64,000 bases of DNA, taken from Paenibacillus sp. FSL H3-0469 (GTDB lineage: Bacteria; Bacillota; Bacilli; Paenibacillales; Paenibacillaceae). Both the position numbers and the translations under genes were made by a program. Positions 54,702 to 62,912 of the stretch are shown in pieces. Position 1 is the first letter of the stretch. Each line of letters starts with the position of its first letter. The notes beneath the pieces are model-generated. The model was not told the origin of the DNA. It saw only the letters and a list, made by a program, of their open reading frames with translations, and ran no database searches. The stretch lies in contig NZ_CP150302.1 of the NCBI RefSeq assembly GCF_038051945.1, positions 3,968,001 to 4,032,000 of the forward strand. The letters are read 5' to 3'.

Positions 54702-55513
54702 TAGCGGCTGCCTCCTTGGGGACGGAATTCCGGCTGCCAGGGGGCCACCAGACGTTCCACCAGACTCATCAGCCAATAGCTGGCCATACCCAGCAGAGCA
54801 CCAACCAGTACCGTGGACCAGAACATGTAAGTATGGGAGGGCCCATAATAGAGATTGCGGAGCATAATAACCCCGATCCCGCGCTGTGCACCCATCAGCT
54901 CGACCAGAATTGCGCCGGTTACAGCCAGCGGCGCTGCAATCTCCAGCCCGCTGAACAGTCCCGGCAGCGCTGCCGGGAAGCGCAGCTTCCAATATACAGC
55001 CCACGGCTTAGCGGCATAAGAGTGCATCAGCTCCAGGGCAGAGGGGTCCACACTCCGCAGACCGCGCAGCATATTCAGCGCCACCGGGAAGAAGGTGATA
55101 TAGCCCGAGATGATGATCCTCGACATCTGCTCATCCCGCACAATACCGTATATGATCGGCGCCAGCCCCAGAATGGGAATCATCTGCGAAGCAACGGCAT
55201 ACGGGAAGGCAAGCTGCTCTACCGTCCGGGAGAGGCTCATCAGCACGGCCAGCAGCACTCCGGAGAGCGCTCCGATCAGGAAGCCCACCCCGGCATTGCC
55301 GAAGGTGGCTCCCCCTTCCCGGAGAAGGGTGCCGCTGTACTGCCACAGGGTGAGCGCCACTTCATGAACATAAGGCAGCTTGGACTGGGCCAGCGGAGTC
55401 TTCGCCACATGCAGCAGCCACCAGGAGACTGCCTCCCACAGCACCAGCAGACCGCAGATCCAGACAAGCAGCGGCAGTGTACGCCCCCGCATTAACGCAC
55501 GGTTCAGCTTCAT
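54701..55513 (-). CDS. ABC importer permease (BPD_transp_1)
   Basis: A 270-residue permease with about six membrane helices. Its ATPase-contact loop contains LELMHSYAAKPWAVYWKLRFPAALPGLF near residue 165. It is clearly related to the second permease of the operon (both share LMHSYAA) but diverged, so they arose by duplication and probably pair. Start is ATG with GAAGGGG upstream, two bases after the ATPase stop. The stop overlaps the next start by one base. Confidence 0.88.
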   Translation of the reverse strand: MKLNRALMRGRTLPLLVWICGLLVLWEAVSWWLLHVAKTPLAQSKLPYVHEVALTLWQYSGTLLREGGATFGNAGVGFLIGALSGVLLAVLMSLSRTVEQLAFPYAVASQMIPILGLAPIIYGIVRDEQMSRIIISGYITFFPVALNMLRGLRSVDPSALELMHSYAAKPWAVYWKLRFPAALPGLFSGLEIAAPLAVTGAILVELMGAQRGIGVIMLRNLYYGPSHTYMFWSTVLVGALLGMASYWLMSLVERLVAPWQPEFRPQGGSR

Positions 55514-55515
55514 AG

Positions 55516-56298
55516 CTACACCCCTTCGAAGCTGTCGCGGATACGGGCAATCAGCTCGAAGAACTCCGGACTGTTCCTCATATCTGCTGTACGCGGACGG
55601 GGCAGCGGAATATCGACAACCGCCGAGAGTCTGCCCGGATGCGGAGACAGGACGAACACCCGGTCCGACAGGAAGATCGATTCAGGAATGCTATGGGTAA
55701 CGAACACAATCGTGCTCTGCACCTTGCTCCAGACAGAGAGCAGCTCTTCATTCAGCCGCTCGCGCGTGAATTCATCCAGCGCCGAGAACGGTTCATCCAT
55801 GAGCAGAATTTCCGGCTCCATGGAGAGCGCCCGGGCAATGGCTACGCGCTGCTGCATCCCCCCGCTGAGCTGCCAGGGATACTTGTCGGCGAACCCCTGC
55901 AAGCCTACGAGATCAAGCAGCTCCAGCGCTTTGTCCTCACGAACGGATTTCTTGACGCCGAGCAGTTCCAGCGGCAGCGTAATATTATGCTTGACCTTCC
56001 GCCAGTCATAGAGCACCGGACTCTGGAACACAATACCGTATTTCTGGGCCAACCGGGCCTCCTTGGCGCTTTTGCCTGCCACCATAATATTTCCTGCCGT
56101 TGGTGTGATAAGATCTGCCATCAGCCTCAGCAGCGTAGTCTTTCCGCACCCGGAGGGACCCAGCAGGGAGACGAACTCCCCCTTGGCAATATCAAGACTT
56201 ACCTGATGCAGGGCCAGCACGTCTGCCGTCTCCGTCTGGTAACGCATTTCGACATGCTCCAGCTGTATTTCAGGAATTTTTGCTGCTACTAGTGACAT
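55516..56298 (-). CDS. ABC importer ATP-binding protein, SsuB/TauB/ThiZ-like
   Basis: A 260-residue ATPase with Walker A GPSGCGKTT near 48, Q-loop IVFQSPVLYDW near 92, signature QLSGGMQQR near 143, Walker B ILLMDEPFSALDE near 165 and H-loop VTHSI near 198. It is of the nitrate/taurine/aliphatic-compound importer class. First gene of a six-gene leftward operon (ATPase, two permeases, binding protein, mmsA, aminotransferase). Start is ATG with GGAGGGG upstream. The promoter region carries operators shared with preT/pucR. Confidence 0.9.
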   Translation of the reverse strand: MSLVAAKIPEIQLEHVEMRYQTETADVLALHQVSLDIAKGEFVSLLGPSGCGKTTLLRLMADLITPTAGNIMVAGKSAKEARLAQKYGIVFQSPVLYDWRKVKHNITLPLELLGVKKSVREDKALELLDLVGLQGFADKYPWQLSGGMQQRVAIARALSMEPEILLMDEPFSALDEFTRERLNEELLSVWSKVQSTIVFVTHSIPESIFLSDRVFVLSPHPGRLSAVVDIPLPRPRTADMRNSPEFFELIARIRDSFEGV

Positions 56299-56330
56299 CT
56301 CCAGTCCCCCTCCATCCCTGAATCTATTTA

Positions 56331-56476
56331 ATGTTAATTAACATAACATATAATTCGCAATTTCAGTATTTTTTCTGTACTCATGTACGATTAATTAACA
56401 TGTTACACGCTGCCCGTGAATCCCACATTAGACAAAGCGTAACATTGAGACAGTGAAATTCCGTCACTTTGTCTAA
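56331..56476. promoter_or_regulatory. Operators upstream of the importer-mmsA operon
   Basis: ATGTTAATTAACAT at 56331-56344 is a perfect palindrome 33 bases before the ATPase start. A half-related TTAATTAACATGTTA lies near 56391. TTAGACAAAG (56428-56437) and CTTTGTCTAA (56467-56476) form a 10-bp inverted repeat with a 29-base gap. These echo the two motifs in the preT/pucR spacer. No gene is seen between 56299 and 56610. Confidence 0.62.
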
Positions 56477-56610
56477 GGGGCCGCTTACAGTGTAAATAAT
56501 AGAACAGATTGCCGATAAAAATAGTAATCACATTTACTTACATTTCATTTTGTGTCCAGGAGACTATTCCCAATGTCCTATGCTCATCACAACCCATGGA
56601 GGCGCTCCCC

Positions 56611-58203
56611 ATGGCATCTATGATTTCCAACTACATTATTATCGTTTCGATCTCCGGTGTGCTGAATGCCTTGCTCGCCCTGTTTGCTTTTTACAGGAAG
56701 ACTGACTTCTCGGGTCTGCGCGCATTCATCGTCAGCTCCGCCGCCTCGGCGGTATACACATTCGCCTTCGCGCTTGAACTCTCAGGGAACTCGATGGAAC
56801 AGATTAAGTTCTGGATCAAGCTGGAGTATCTCGGGATGCCGTACATCGCACCCTCCAGTCTGCTGATGATCATGCATTTCGTGGGCTTAGAGAAGCTGGT
56901 CTCCAAAAAACTGCTGGTCCTCCTCTACTCCGTCCCCGTGATCTCCACGGTGCTTGTGTGGACCAACGACTCCCATCACCTGTTCTATAAGTCTATCTAC
57001 TTCCGGGGAGACGCGCCTACACCGCTGGTGGATATCGTGATGGGACCCTGGTATATCGTGCAGGGCAGTCTGACCTTCGGCTGTATGCTGGCCGGGATGT
57101 GCCTGATCCTCTGGCGCTGGGGGCGGATGCGGCGGGCTTATCTGCGGCAGATGCTGATTATTTTTGTCGGACAATTCCTGCCTGCGCTGGGGGCCTTCCT
57201 CTATCTGATGGACCTGACTCCGTATGGAACAGACCCTGTTCCTGTAGTGATGAGCGTAACCTCGTCCCTGTATATATGGGCCATTCTGTCCAGAGGGATG
57301 CTGACCGCCGCACCGATTGCCCGCGAGAATCTGTTCGAGAGCATGCGCGACGGCGTACTGGTCACGGACCTCTCCGACAAGCTGGTGGACTATAACCGGG
57401 CCGCTGCCGAGATGCTTGAGGATCTGGATGCCGCAGCCATCGGCCGCCCGCTGGCCCAGCTCTTCCTGCCTGCCGGCAAGGAGGCGTTCGATTATGTAAT
57501 GAATTCCAATCCTCAGATCAGCGAAGAGCAGGAGCTGGTATGGCATTCCGGCGGAGAAGTCCGCTATTATCAGGTCCGTTCCTCCCCCGTGCAGAAGCAT
57601 GACGGCCATCTTGCCGGGCGGATGATCATGCTGATCGATGTTACCGAACGCACCCTGCTCCAGGAAAAGCTGCTGCAGCTCGCCACCATCGACAGCCTGA
57701 CCGGTATCTACAACCGGACCCACTTCATGGAGCTGAGCCGGCAACGGCTGAAGGAAGCTGCCGGCTCCGCCGCCCCCTTTTCGGTCATCCTGCTGGATAT
57801 CGATTTCTTCAAGAGCATTAACGACCGCTACGGGCACCATCACGGGGATATGGCCTTGCAGCATGTAGTAAGCGTATGCCGTCAGCATGTCCGGGAGGGC
57901 GATGTCTTCGGACGGTATGGAGGTGAGGAATTCGTCTTAAGCCTGCCGGGAGCCCCCTTGAAGGAAGCGGCCCTGATCTCTGAGCGCATCCGCAGGGACA
58001 TCGAGCACAGCACCTTCTCCACCTTCACAGGAACAATTAAAATCACAGCCAGCTTCGGCGTGACCGAAGCCCTCGGCCGTTCGATCTCACTGGAGGAGCT
58101 GCTCTCAGAAGCAGACCATGCCCTCTACTCCTCCAAGCGGAACGGCCGCAATAGCGTTCATCTGTATGGCGTCTCCTCCATCACCCGCTTCAAGCCCATG
58201 TGA
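56611..58203 (+). CDS. 7TM-PAS-GGDEF diguanylate cyclase
   Basis: A 530-residue protein with a seven-helix N-terminal domain of the histidine-kinase 7TM type (about 5-225), a PAS domain (about 235-350, MRDGVLVTDLSDKLVDYNRAA) and a GGDEF domain (about 360-525). The active site is GRYGGEEFVLS. An inhibitory I-site is present five residues before it (REGD). There is no EAL domain, so it should act as a diguanylate cyclase only. I chose ATG at 56611 because GGAGG lies eight bases upstream; the frame to 56509 is less likely. Confidence 0.88.
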   Translation: MASMISNYIIIVSISGVLNALLALFAFYRKTDFSGLRAFIVSSAASAVYTFAFALELSGNSMEQIKFWIKLEYLGMPYIAPSSLLMIMHFVGLEKLVSKKLLVLLYSVPVISTVLVWTNDSHHLFYKSIYFRGDAPTPLVDIVMGPWYIVQGSLTFGCMLAGMCLILWRWGRMRRAYLRQMLIIFVGQFLPALGAFLYLMDLTPYGTDPVPVVMSVTSSLYIWAILSRGMLTAAPIARENLFESMRDGVLVTDLSDKLVDYNRAAAEMLEDLDAAAIGRPLAQLFLPAGKEAFDYVMNSNPQISEEQELVWHSGGEVRYYQVRSSPVQKHDGHLAGRMIMLIDVTERTLLQEKLLQLATIDSLTGIYNRTHFMELSRQRLKEAAGSAAPFSVILLDIDFFKSINDRYGHHHGDMALQHVVSVCRQHVREGDVFGRYGGEEFVLSLPGAPLKEAALISERIRRDIEHSTFSTFTGTIKITASFGVTEALGRSISLEELLSEADHALYSSKRNGRNSVHLYGVSSITRFKPM

Positions 58204-58476
58204 TGGAGGCAACCCCTCTTTTCCTGCCCCGCGCGGCACCTCACGCTTCCCCTGCGCATATCAAGTAGAAAGAATAAATGGCACCCGCCGGGTATAACCG
58301 CCTGCTCTTTTGGTGATACCAGCTTCCATAGCCCCTTTTCCTCCAGTTCCTTCCTGTCTCTACACTGATTTCCGTCATTCCTGTTCTCCTGTTGTTTGCA
58401 TAGGCGGGTTTTCAGTTTAATAAGAGTTAGCCGATCCGTTCGGTCTTCATTCCATAGTTGCGAGGGGGAAGGGACT

Positions 58477-59321
58477 ATGATCAAGATTGGGCTGACCGGC
58501 TTCGGGGACCATGAGGAGCTGTACGGCAAAATCAAACCCGCCGACCGCCTGCCCGCTTACAGCGCCCATTTTCCCATTGTGGAGATTGACAGCTCCTTCT
58601 ATGCGGTTCAGCCGGTCCGAAATTACGAGAAGTGGGTGCATCAGACGCCGGAGGCATTCCAATTCATTGTGAAGGCTTATCAGGGAATGACCGGACATCT
58701 GCGGGGGAAAAAGAATTACTACGATAGCCGGAGGAGATGTACCGGGCCTTCCATACCTCTATCGCCCCTGTCCGTTCAGCGGGGAAGCTGGCGATGGCCC
58801 TGTTTCAATTCCCGCCCTGGTTCGACTGCACCAAAGACAACGTGGATTTCCTGCGTGAGGCGAAAGAGCGGATGCTGGATGTGCCCGCTGCCATCGAATT
58901 CCGTAATGATTCCTGGTACAGCCCTGAGATGCGTGAGCGGACCCTCCGGTTCCTGGAGCAGGAAGGCTGGATTCACACGATAGCCGACGAGCCGCAGGCA
59001 GGTTCCGGCTCCATCCCGATTGTCCCTGTCGCCACCCGGCCGGATCTCACCTACGTGCGGCTGCACGGGCGCAACACTGCAGGCTGGAATCAGAGCAGCC
59101 ACCCGGACTGGCGCAAGCTTCGCTATCTGTACTGCTACAGCACCGAGGAACTGACGCAGTGGAGGGACCGGCTGCTGGAGCTTGAACAGACCTGTAAGAA
59201 TATTTACGTGGTATTTAATAATAATTCTGCCGGGGATGCCACTCCTAATGCCCTAGAGCTGCAATCGCTGCTCGGGATCGACGGCGGACTGGCCCCGCGC
59301 CAGCTGGACTTGTTCACCTGA
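58477..59321 (+). pseudogene. DUF72-family protein gene, disrupted by a frameshift
   Basis: The first part (58477 to about 58725) encodes the DUF72 start, KIGLTGFGDHEELYG and VEIDSSFYAV. The rest (to 59321) continues in another frame with ALFQFPPWFD, EFRNDSWY and LTYVRLHGRN. The break is near 58722-58730: GATAGCCGGAGGAG would read D-S-P-E-E with one more base. A single-base deletion (or a sequence error) explains it. DUF72 proteins have a TIM-barrel fold and unknown function. Start is ATG with GAGGGGGAAGGG upstream. Confidence 0.82.
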
Positions 59322-59437
59322 TGTACAGAGGTCTACATATATCTCTTCTACTCCTTGCTGAAGTGCCAGCATTACCAGAAGCTCCAGATCAGACAACCGT
59401 CTGAGTCGTCTTACACATGTAAAGGAGGCCTACCTAT

Positions 59438-60922
59438 ATGAAGAGAAATCATACTATGATGCAGTTTTTTGAATGGCATGTCGCGGCGGATGGACAACAC
59501 TGGAAGCGTCTTGCCCAGATGGCCCCGGAACTAAAGGCGGCGGGAATGGATGCGGTGTGGGTCCCCCCTGTTACCAAAGCCGTCTCCCCCGAAGATACCG
59601 GCTATGGGGTCTACGATCTCTACGACCTTGGTGAATTCGATCAAAAGGGCGGTGTGCGCACGAAGTACGGAACCAAGCAGGAGTTAATCGACGCAATTGC
59701 CGAGTGCCTGAAGAACGGCATTGCAGTCTACGTGGATCTGGTCATGAACCATAAAGCCGGAGCGGATGAGACGGAGGTCTTTGAGGTCATTGAGGTGGAC
59801 CCGAACGACCGCACCAAGGATATCTCCGAGCCGTTCGAGATTGAAGGCTGGACCAAATTCGATTTCCCGGGGCGCGGGGATGAATACTCCAGCTTCAAGT
59901 GGAATCATACCCACTTCAACGGAACCGATTTCGATGCCAAGGAAGGCCGCAGCGGCGTCTTCCGGATTGACGGCACGAATAAAGGCTGGAATGAGAATGT
60001 GGATACCGAATTCGGCAACTACGACTACCTGATGTTCGCCAACATCGATTACCTCAATGCAGATGTGAAGCAGGAAATGCTGAACTGGGGCAAATGGCTG
60101 GTCGATACGCTGCAATGCAGCGGATACCGGCTGGATGCGATCAAGCATATCAACCACGAGTTCATCAAGGAATTCGCCATGGAGATGAAAAAGAAACGCG
60201 GCGAGGACTTCTACATCGTCGGTGAATTCTGGAACTCCAATCTGGAGGCCTGCCGCGAATTCCTGAACACTGTCGATTACCAGATCGATCTGTTCGATGT
60301 CTCTCTTCATTACAAGCTGTACTCCGCCGCACTGGCAGGCCGGGACTTCGACCTGACGCATATCTTCGATGATACGCTGGTCCAGACACATCCCGCGAAT
60401 GCAGTCACCTTCGTCGACAATCATGATTCCCAGCCTCATGAAGCGCTGGAATCCTGGGTAGGTGACTGGTTCAAGCAAAGTGCCTATGCCCTGATTCTGC
60501 TGCGCCGCGACGGATATCCCGTGGTCTTCTACGGGGATTATTACGGCATCGGCGGCCCTGCCCCGATGGAAGGCAAGAAGGACGCCATCGATCCTCTGCT
60601 CTGCGCCCGCTACACCAAGGCGTACGGGGAGCAGGACGATTACTTCGACCATCCGAACACCATCGGCTGGGTCCGGCGCGGCGTTCAGGAGATCGAAGGC
60701 TCCGGCTGCGCTGTAGTCATCTCCAACGGAGACAACGGAGAGAAGCGGATGTTCGTGGGTGAAGCGCGCAGCGGAGAGGTATGGGAGGACTTCACCCATA
60801 ACCGCGGGGAGTCCGTCACCATCGGCGAAGACGGCTGGGCCGTATTCCCGGTGAACGGCGGCAGCGTCTCCGTCTGGGCACTGCCCGAGCCGAAGCCGGC
60901 CGACGCCTGCGCGGAGGAGTGA
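59438..60922 (+). CDS. Cytoplasmic alpha-amylase, GH13 family
   Basis: A 494-residue glycosidase without signal peptide. It starts directly with MMQFFEWHVAADGQHW and has the conserved blocks DLVMNHKAG, the nucleophile in GYRLDAIKHI, the acid-base Glu in IVGEFW and the third Asp in TFVDNHDSQ. The type resembles Bacillus alpha-amylases (GH13 subfamily 5). Lack of a signal peptide points to hydrolysis of intracellular maltodextrin or glycogen. Start is ATG after AAAGGAGG. A strong terminator follows. Confidence 0.92.
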   Translation: MKRNHTMMQFFEWHVAADGQHWKRLAQMAPELKAAGMDAVWVPPVTKAVSPEDTGYGVYDLYDLGEFDQKGGVRTKYGTKQELIDAIAECLKNGIAVYVDLVMNHKAGADETEVFEVIEVDPNDRTKDISEPFEIEGWTKFDFPGRGDEYSSFKWNHTHFNGTDFDAKEGRSGVFRIDGTNKGWNENVDTEFGNYDYLMFANIDYLNADVKQEMLNWGKWLVDTLQCSGYRLDAIKHINHEFIKEFAMEMKKKRGEDFYIVGEFWNSNLEACREFLNTVDYQIDLFDVSLHYKLYSAALAGRDFDLTHIFDDTLVQTHPANAVTFVDNHDSQPHEALESWVGDWFKQSAYALILLRRDGYPVVFYGDYYGIGGPAPMEGKKDAIDPLLCARYTKAYGEQDDYFDHPNTIGWVRRGVQEIEGSGCAVVISNGDNGEKRMFVGEARSGEVWEDFTHNRGESVTIGEDGWAVFPVNGGSVSVWALPEPKPADACAEE

Positions 60923-60939
60923 GCTTATAAAGATGAAAA

Positions 60940-60974
60940 ATGCCGTCCCTGTTGTTAGGGGGACGGCATTTTTT
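60940..60974 (+). terminator. Rho-independent terminator of the amylase gene
   Basis: ATGCCGTCCC (60940-60949) pairs with GGGACGGCAT (60960-60969), followed by a T-run. It lies 18 bases after the stop codon. Confidence 0.88.
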
Positions 60975-60981
60975 CCACAAA

Positions 60982-61114
60982 TTATCCACAAAAGAAATAT
61001 ATTACTCTCCACAAACCATAACAAGTTACTCATTTGCTAATCTGGTACTCATTCGGCCCACTTCCAGCACCATTAAGGGGATTTATCCCCGATGTTATCC
61101 ACATTTTATCCACA
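60982..61114 (+). promoter_or_regulatory. Cluster of three perfect DnaA boxes
   Basis: TTATCCACA occurs at 60982-60990, 61095-61103 and 61106-61114, all on the plus strand and matching the DnaA-box consensus TTATNCACA. The last two are 11 bases apart, one helical turn. Near-matches (TTTTCCACA at 60971) are close by. No replication gene is near, so this is more likely a DnaA-binding cluster than an origin. No gene is seen between 60923 and 61268. Confidence 0.72.
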
Positions 61115-61268
61115 GAATGCACAACATCCGATGAACCCCACAGAATTCCTATTGTGAATAACGCAAAGTAGACGAATCCACGCCGCAGGGGCTATGAATT
61201 CGCCTATTTATGCTGGGCAAGACATAGCTTGCAGTTAGCATTTGTATTTATTAGTGAACAGCTTGTGG

Positions 61269-61877
61269 TTAGCGGCTTGTGGTTGTGTTGTCCCCGTCAG
61301 CCCAGACGCCTGTGTCATGGTTCAGAATACGTTCGATCGGATATACCTTCCATACCGCTGTTACTACAGCCGAACACAGGACTGCTTTGAGCAGGTCGCC
61401 CGGAAGAAACGGCCACATACCAGCCGTCAGTGCCTTGCCGAGTGAATCCATGCCTGTAGAATAGGCAAGCCATCCCACACCGCCCGGATAAACTAACAGT
61501 GCCCCGAAGATAAAGTTAGCTGCCAACAGCTTCACAAAGGTGTATTTGTCCTGCTTAATGCGTTCGGCGAAGAAGCCGATCAGCCAGGCCACGAACGGCC
61601 AGGAGAAGATATATCCGGCGGTAGGTCCAACCAGGACCGCTAATCCTCCGCTTCCGCCCATCACCTGGAATCCGGCAGCAGCGAGTCCGATTACGATTAG
61701 TACAGCAAGTGCCCCGTATCGGGCCCCAAGGATAGAACCAGCCAGCATTACCGCAAGGGTCTGCATAGTAATCGGTACCGTGGAGAAGGGCAGCGAGATT
61801 TTCAAATAACTCAGAGCTATCATGACAGCGGCGAATAAGGCACTGAATATCAGGCCGCGGGTTGTCCATTTCTTCAT
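61269..61877 (-). CDS. bioY: Biotin ECF transporter S component BioY
   Basis: This 202-residue protein has six membrane helices. The family motifs are visible: VPITMQTLAVMLAGSILGARYGALAV near residue 35 and GGSGGLAVLVGPTAGYI near 74. BioY binds biotin and uses an EcfA-EcfA'-EcfT module for uptake. Such a module seems to lie just beyond, divergent (62094 onward). Start is ATG with GGGGGAG upstream. No BirA-type operator is visible in the spacer. Confidence 0.93.
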   Translation of the reverse strand: MKKWTTRGLIFSALFAAVMIALSYLKISLPFSTVPITMQTLAVMLAGSILGARYGALAVLIVIGLAAAGFQVMGGSGGLAVLVGPTAGYIFSWPFVAWLIGFFAERIKQDKYTFVKLLAANFIFGALLVYPGGVGWLAYSTGMDSLGKALTAGMWPFLPGDLLKAVLCSAVVTAVWKVYPIERILNHDTGVWADGDNTTTSR

Positions 61878-61903
61878 GACCGGGAGGCTCCCCCTTTTTT
61901 AAA

Positions 61904-61931
61904 AATATAATTTATATGTTTCACGCTACAA
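61904..61931 (-). promoter_or_regulatory. Probable promoter of bioY
   Basis: Read leftward, TTGTAG (61931-61926) and TATATT (61909-61904) are separated by 16 bases, giving a short leader before the bioY start. Confidence 0.45.
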
Positions 61932-62093
61932 ATTATCCTTCTATTTCCCGCCGAAACGATACCGTCCTTTAAAAGGCCGGCAAAGCCGTTTCCACTTGGG
62001 ATCACTATAACATCCCCCCTCCAGATACATCAATCCTAAAATCTTTGTTATAATGGGGAGCAATTGTTGACTAGAGCTGGACGGAAAGCAGGC

Positions 62094-62912
62094 ATGAAGA
62101 TGATCAGGGCACATAATGTAAGCTTGTCCGTGCGGGAGGGGCAGCATCGCCGTATGGTACTGCAAGGGATTAACATTCATATAGAGCCTGGGGAATGGGT
62201 AGCGCTCACAGGGGCAAACGGCTGCGGCAAAACCTCGCTGATCCGCACCTTCAACGGACTGAACACCCCCTCCAGCGGCAGTCTGTCCGTGGCCGGACTC
62301 GATCTGCGTCTGCCGGAGAACCGGACGGCTGTAAAGCAACGTGTGCAGCTCGTATTTCAGAATCCCGAAGCACAGACGGTCGGCTCCACTCCGTTCGAGG
62401 ATATCGCCTTCGGGCTGGAGAACCGGGGACTGGAACGGGAGCGGATGATTGCACGAATCCATGAGATCCTGCAGCAGGTAGGGCTAAGCCATAAAGCAGA
62501 AGCAGAGGTATCCACGCTGTCCGGCGGAGAGCGCCAGCGCCTGGCGGTAGGCTGCTGCCTGGCACTGGAAGCTGAAATGATTATCTTCGATGAGGCCACC
62601 TCGATGCTGGACCCTGAGGGGAGATCGGATATTATGGAGCTGGCTCAGGGGCTATGGCAGACGGGCACTACCATCCTCTGGGTCACCCAGCGGATGGAGG
62701 AACTGGCCGCAAGCCCGCGCATTGCGGTGCTCGGCGAGGGGAAATTGCTCTATGACGGCGGCCCGCGCAGCCTGTTCTACACCTCGGAGCTGCCGGAGAC
62801 CCTCGGCTGGCTTCCTTCTCCGGCTGTCCGGGTCGGGAAGCTGCTGCTGAAGCAGGGCTGGCCGCTTCATCTGCTGCCGCTGACCGGGCAGGATCTGGAG
62901 GAGCTGCTATGA
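62094..62912 (+). CDS. ecfA1: ECF transporter ATPase (EcfA1-like)
   Basis: A 272-residue ATPase with Walker A GANGCGKTS near 40, Q-loop LVFQNPEAQTVGST near 84, signature STLSGGERQR near 140 and Walker B MIIFDEATSMLD near 160. The PEAQ after the Q-loop and the C-terminal extension are typical of energy-coupling factor ATPases. It starts a rightward operon divergent from bioY. ATG at 62094 was chosen over an in-frame TTG at 62064. Its stop overlaps the next start by four bases (ATGA). Confidence 0.88.
   Translation: MKMIRAHNVSLSVREGQHRRMVLQGINIHIEPGEWVALTGANGCGKTSLIRTFNGLNTPSSGSLSVAGLDLRLPENRTAVKQRVQLVFQNPEAQTVGSTPFEDIAFGLENRGLERERMIARIHEILQQVGLSHKAEAEVSTLSGGERQRLAVGCCLALEAEMIIFDEATSMLDPEGRSDIMELAQGLWQTGTTILWVTQRMEELAASPRIAVLGEGKLLYDGGPRSLFYTSELPETLGWLPSPAVRVGKLLLKQGWPLHLLPLTGQDLEELL

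Noticed and set aside
56299..56610. TPP riboswitch before the NMT1-type importer operon
   Set aside because: The thi-box core (CTGAGA) is absent, so the thiamine-like importer family name should not be read as thiamine control.
59684..61033. Long minus-strand ORF opposite the alpha-amylase
   Set aside because: The amylase has all GH13 motifs; the antisense frame has no recognisable domain and crosses the amylase terminator.
60982..61114. Chromosomal replication origin
   Set aside because: Three DnaA boxes are present but there is no dnaA, dnaN or other replication gene and no clear unwinding element beside them.
61878..62093. BirA operator or a riboswitch between bioY and the ECF genes
   Set aside because: No TTGTTAAC-type dyad and no known riboswitch core is visible in the spacer.
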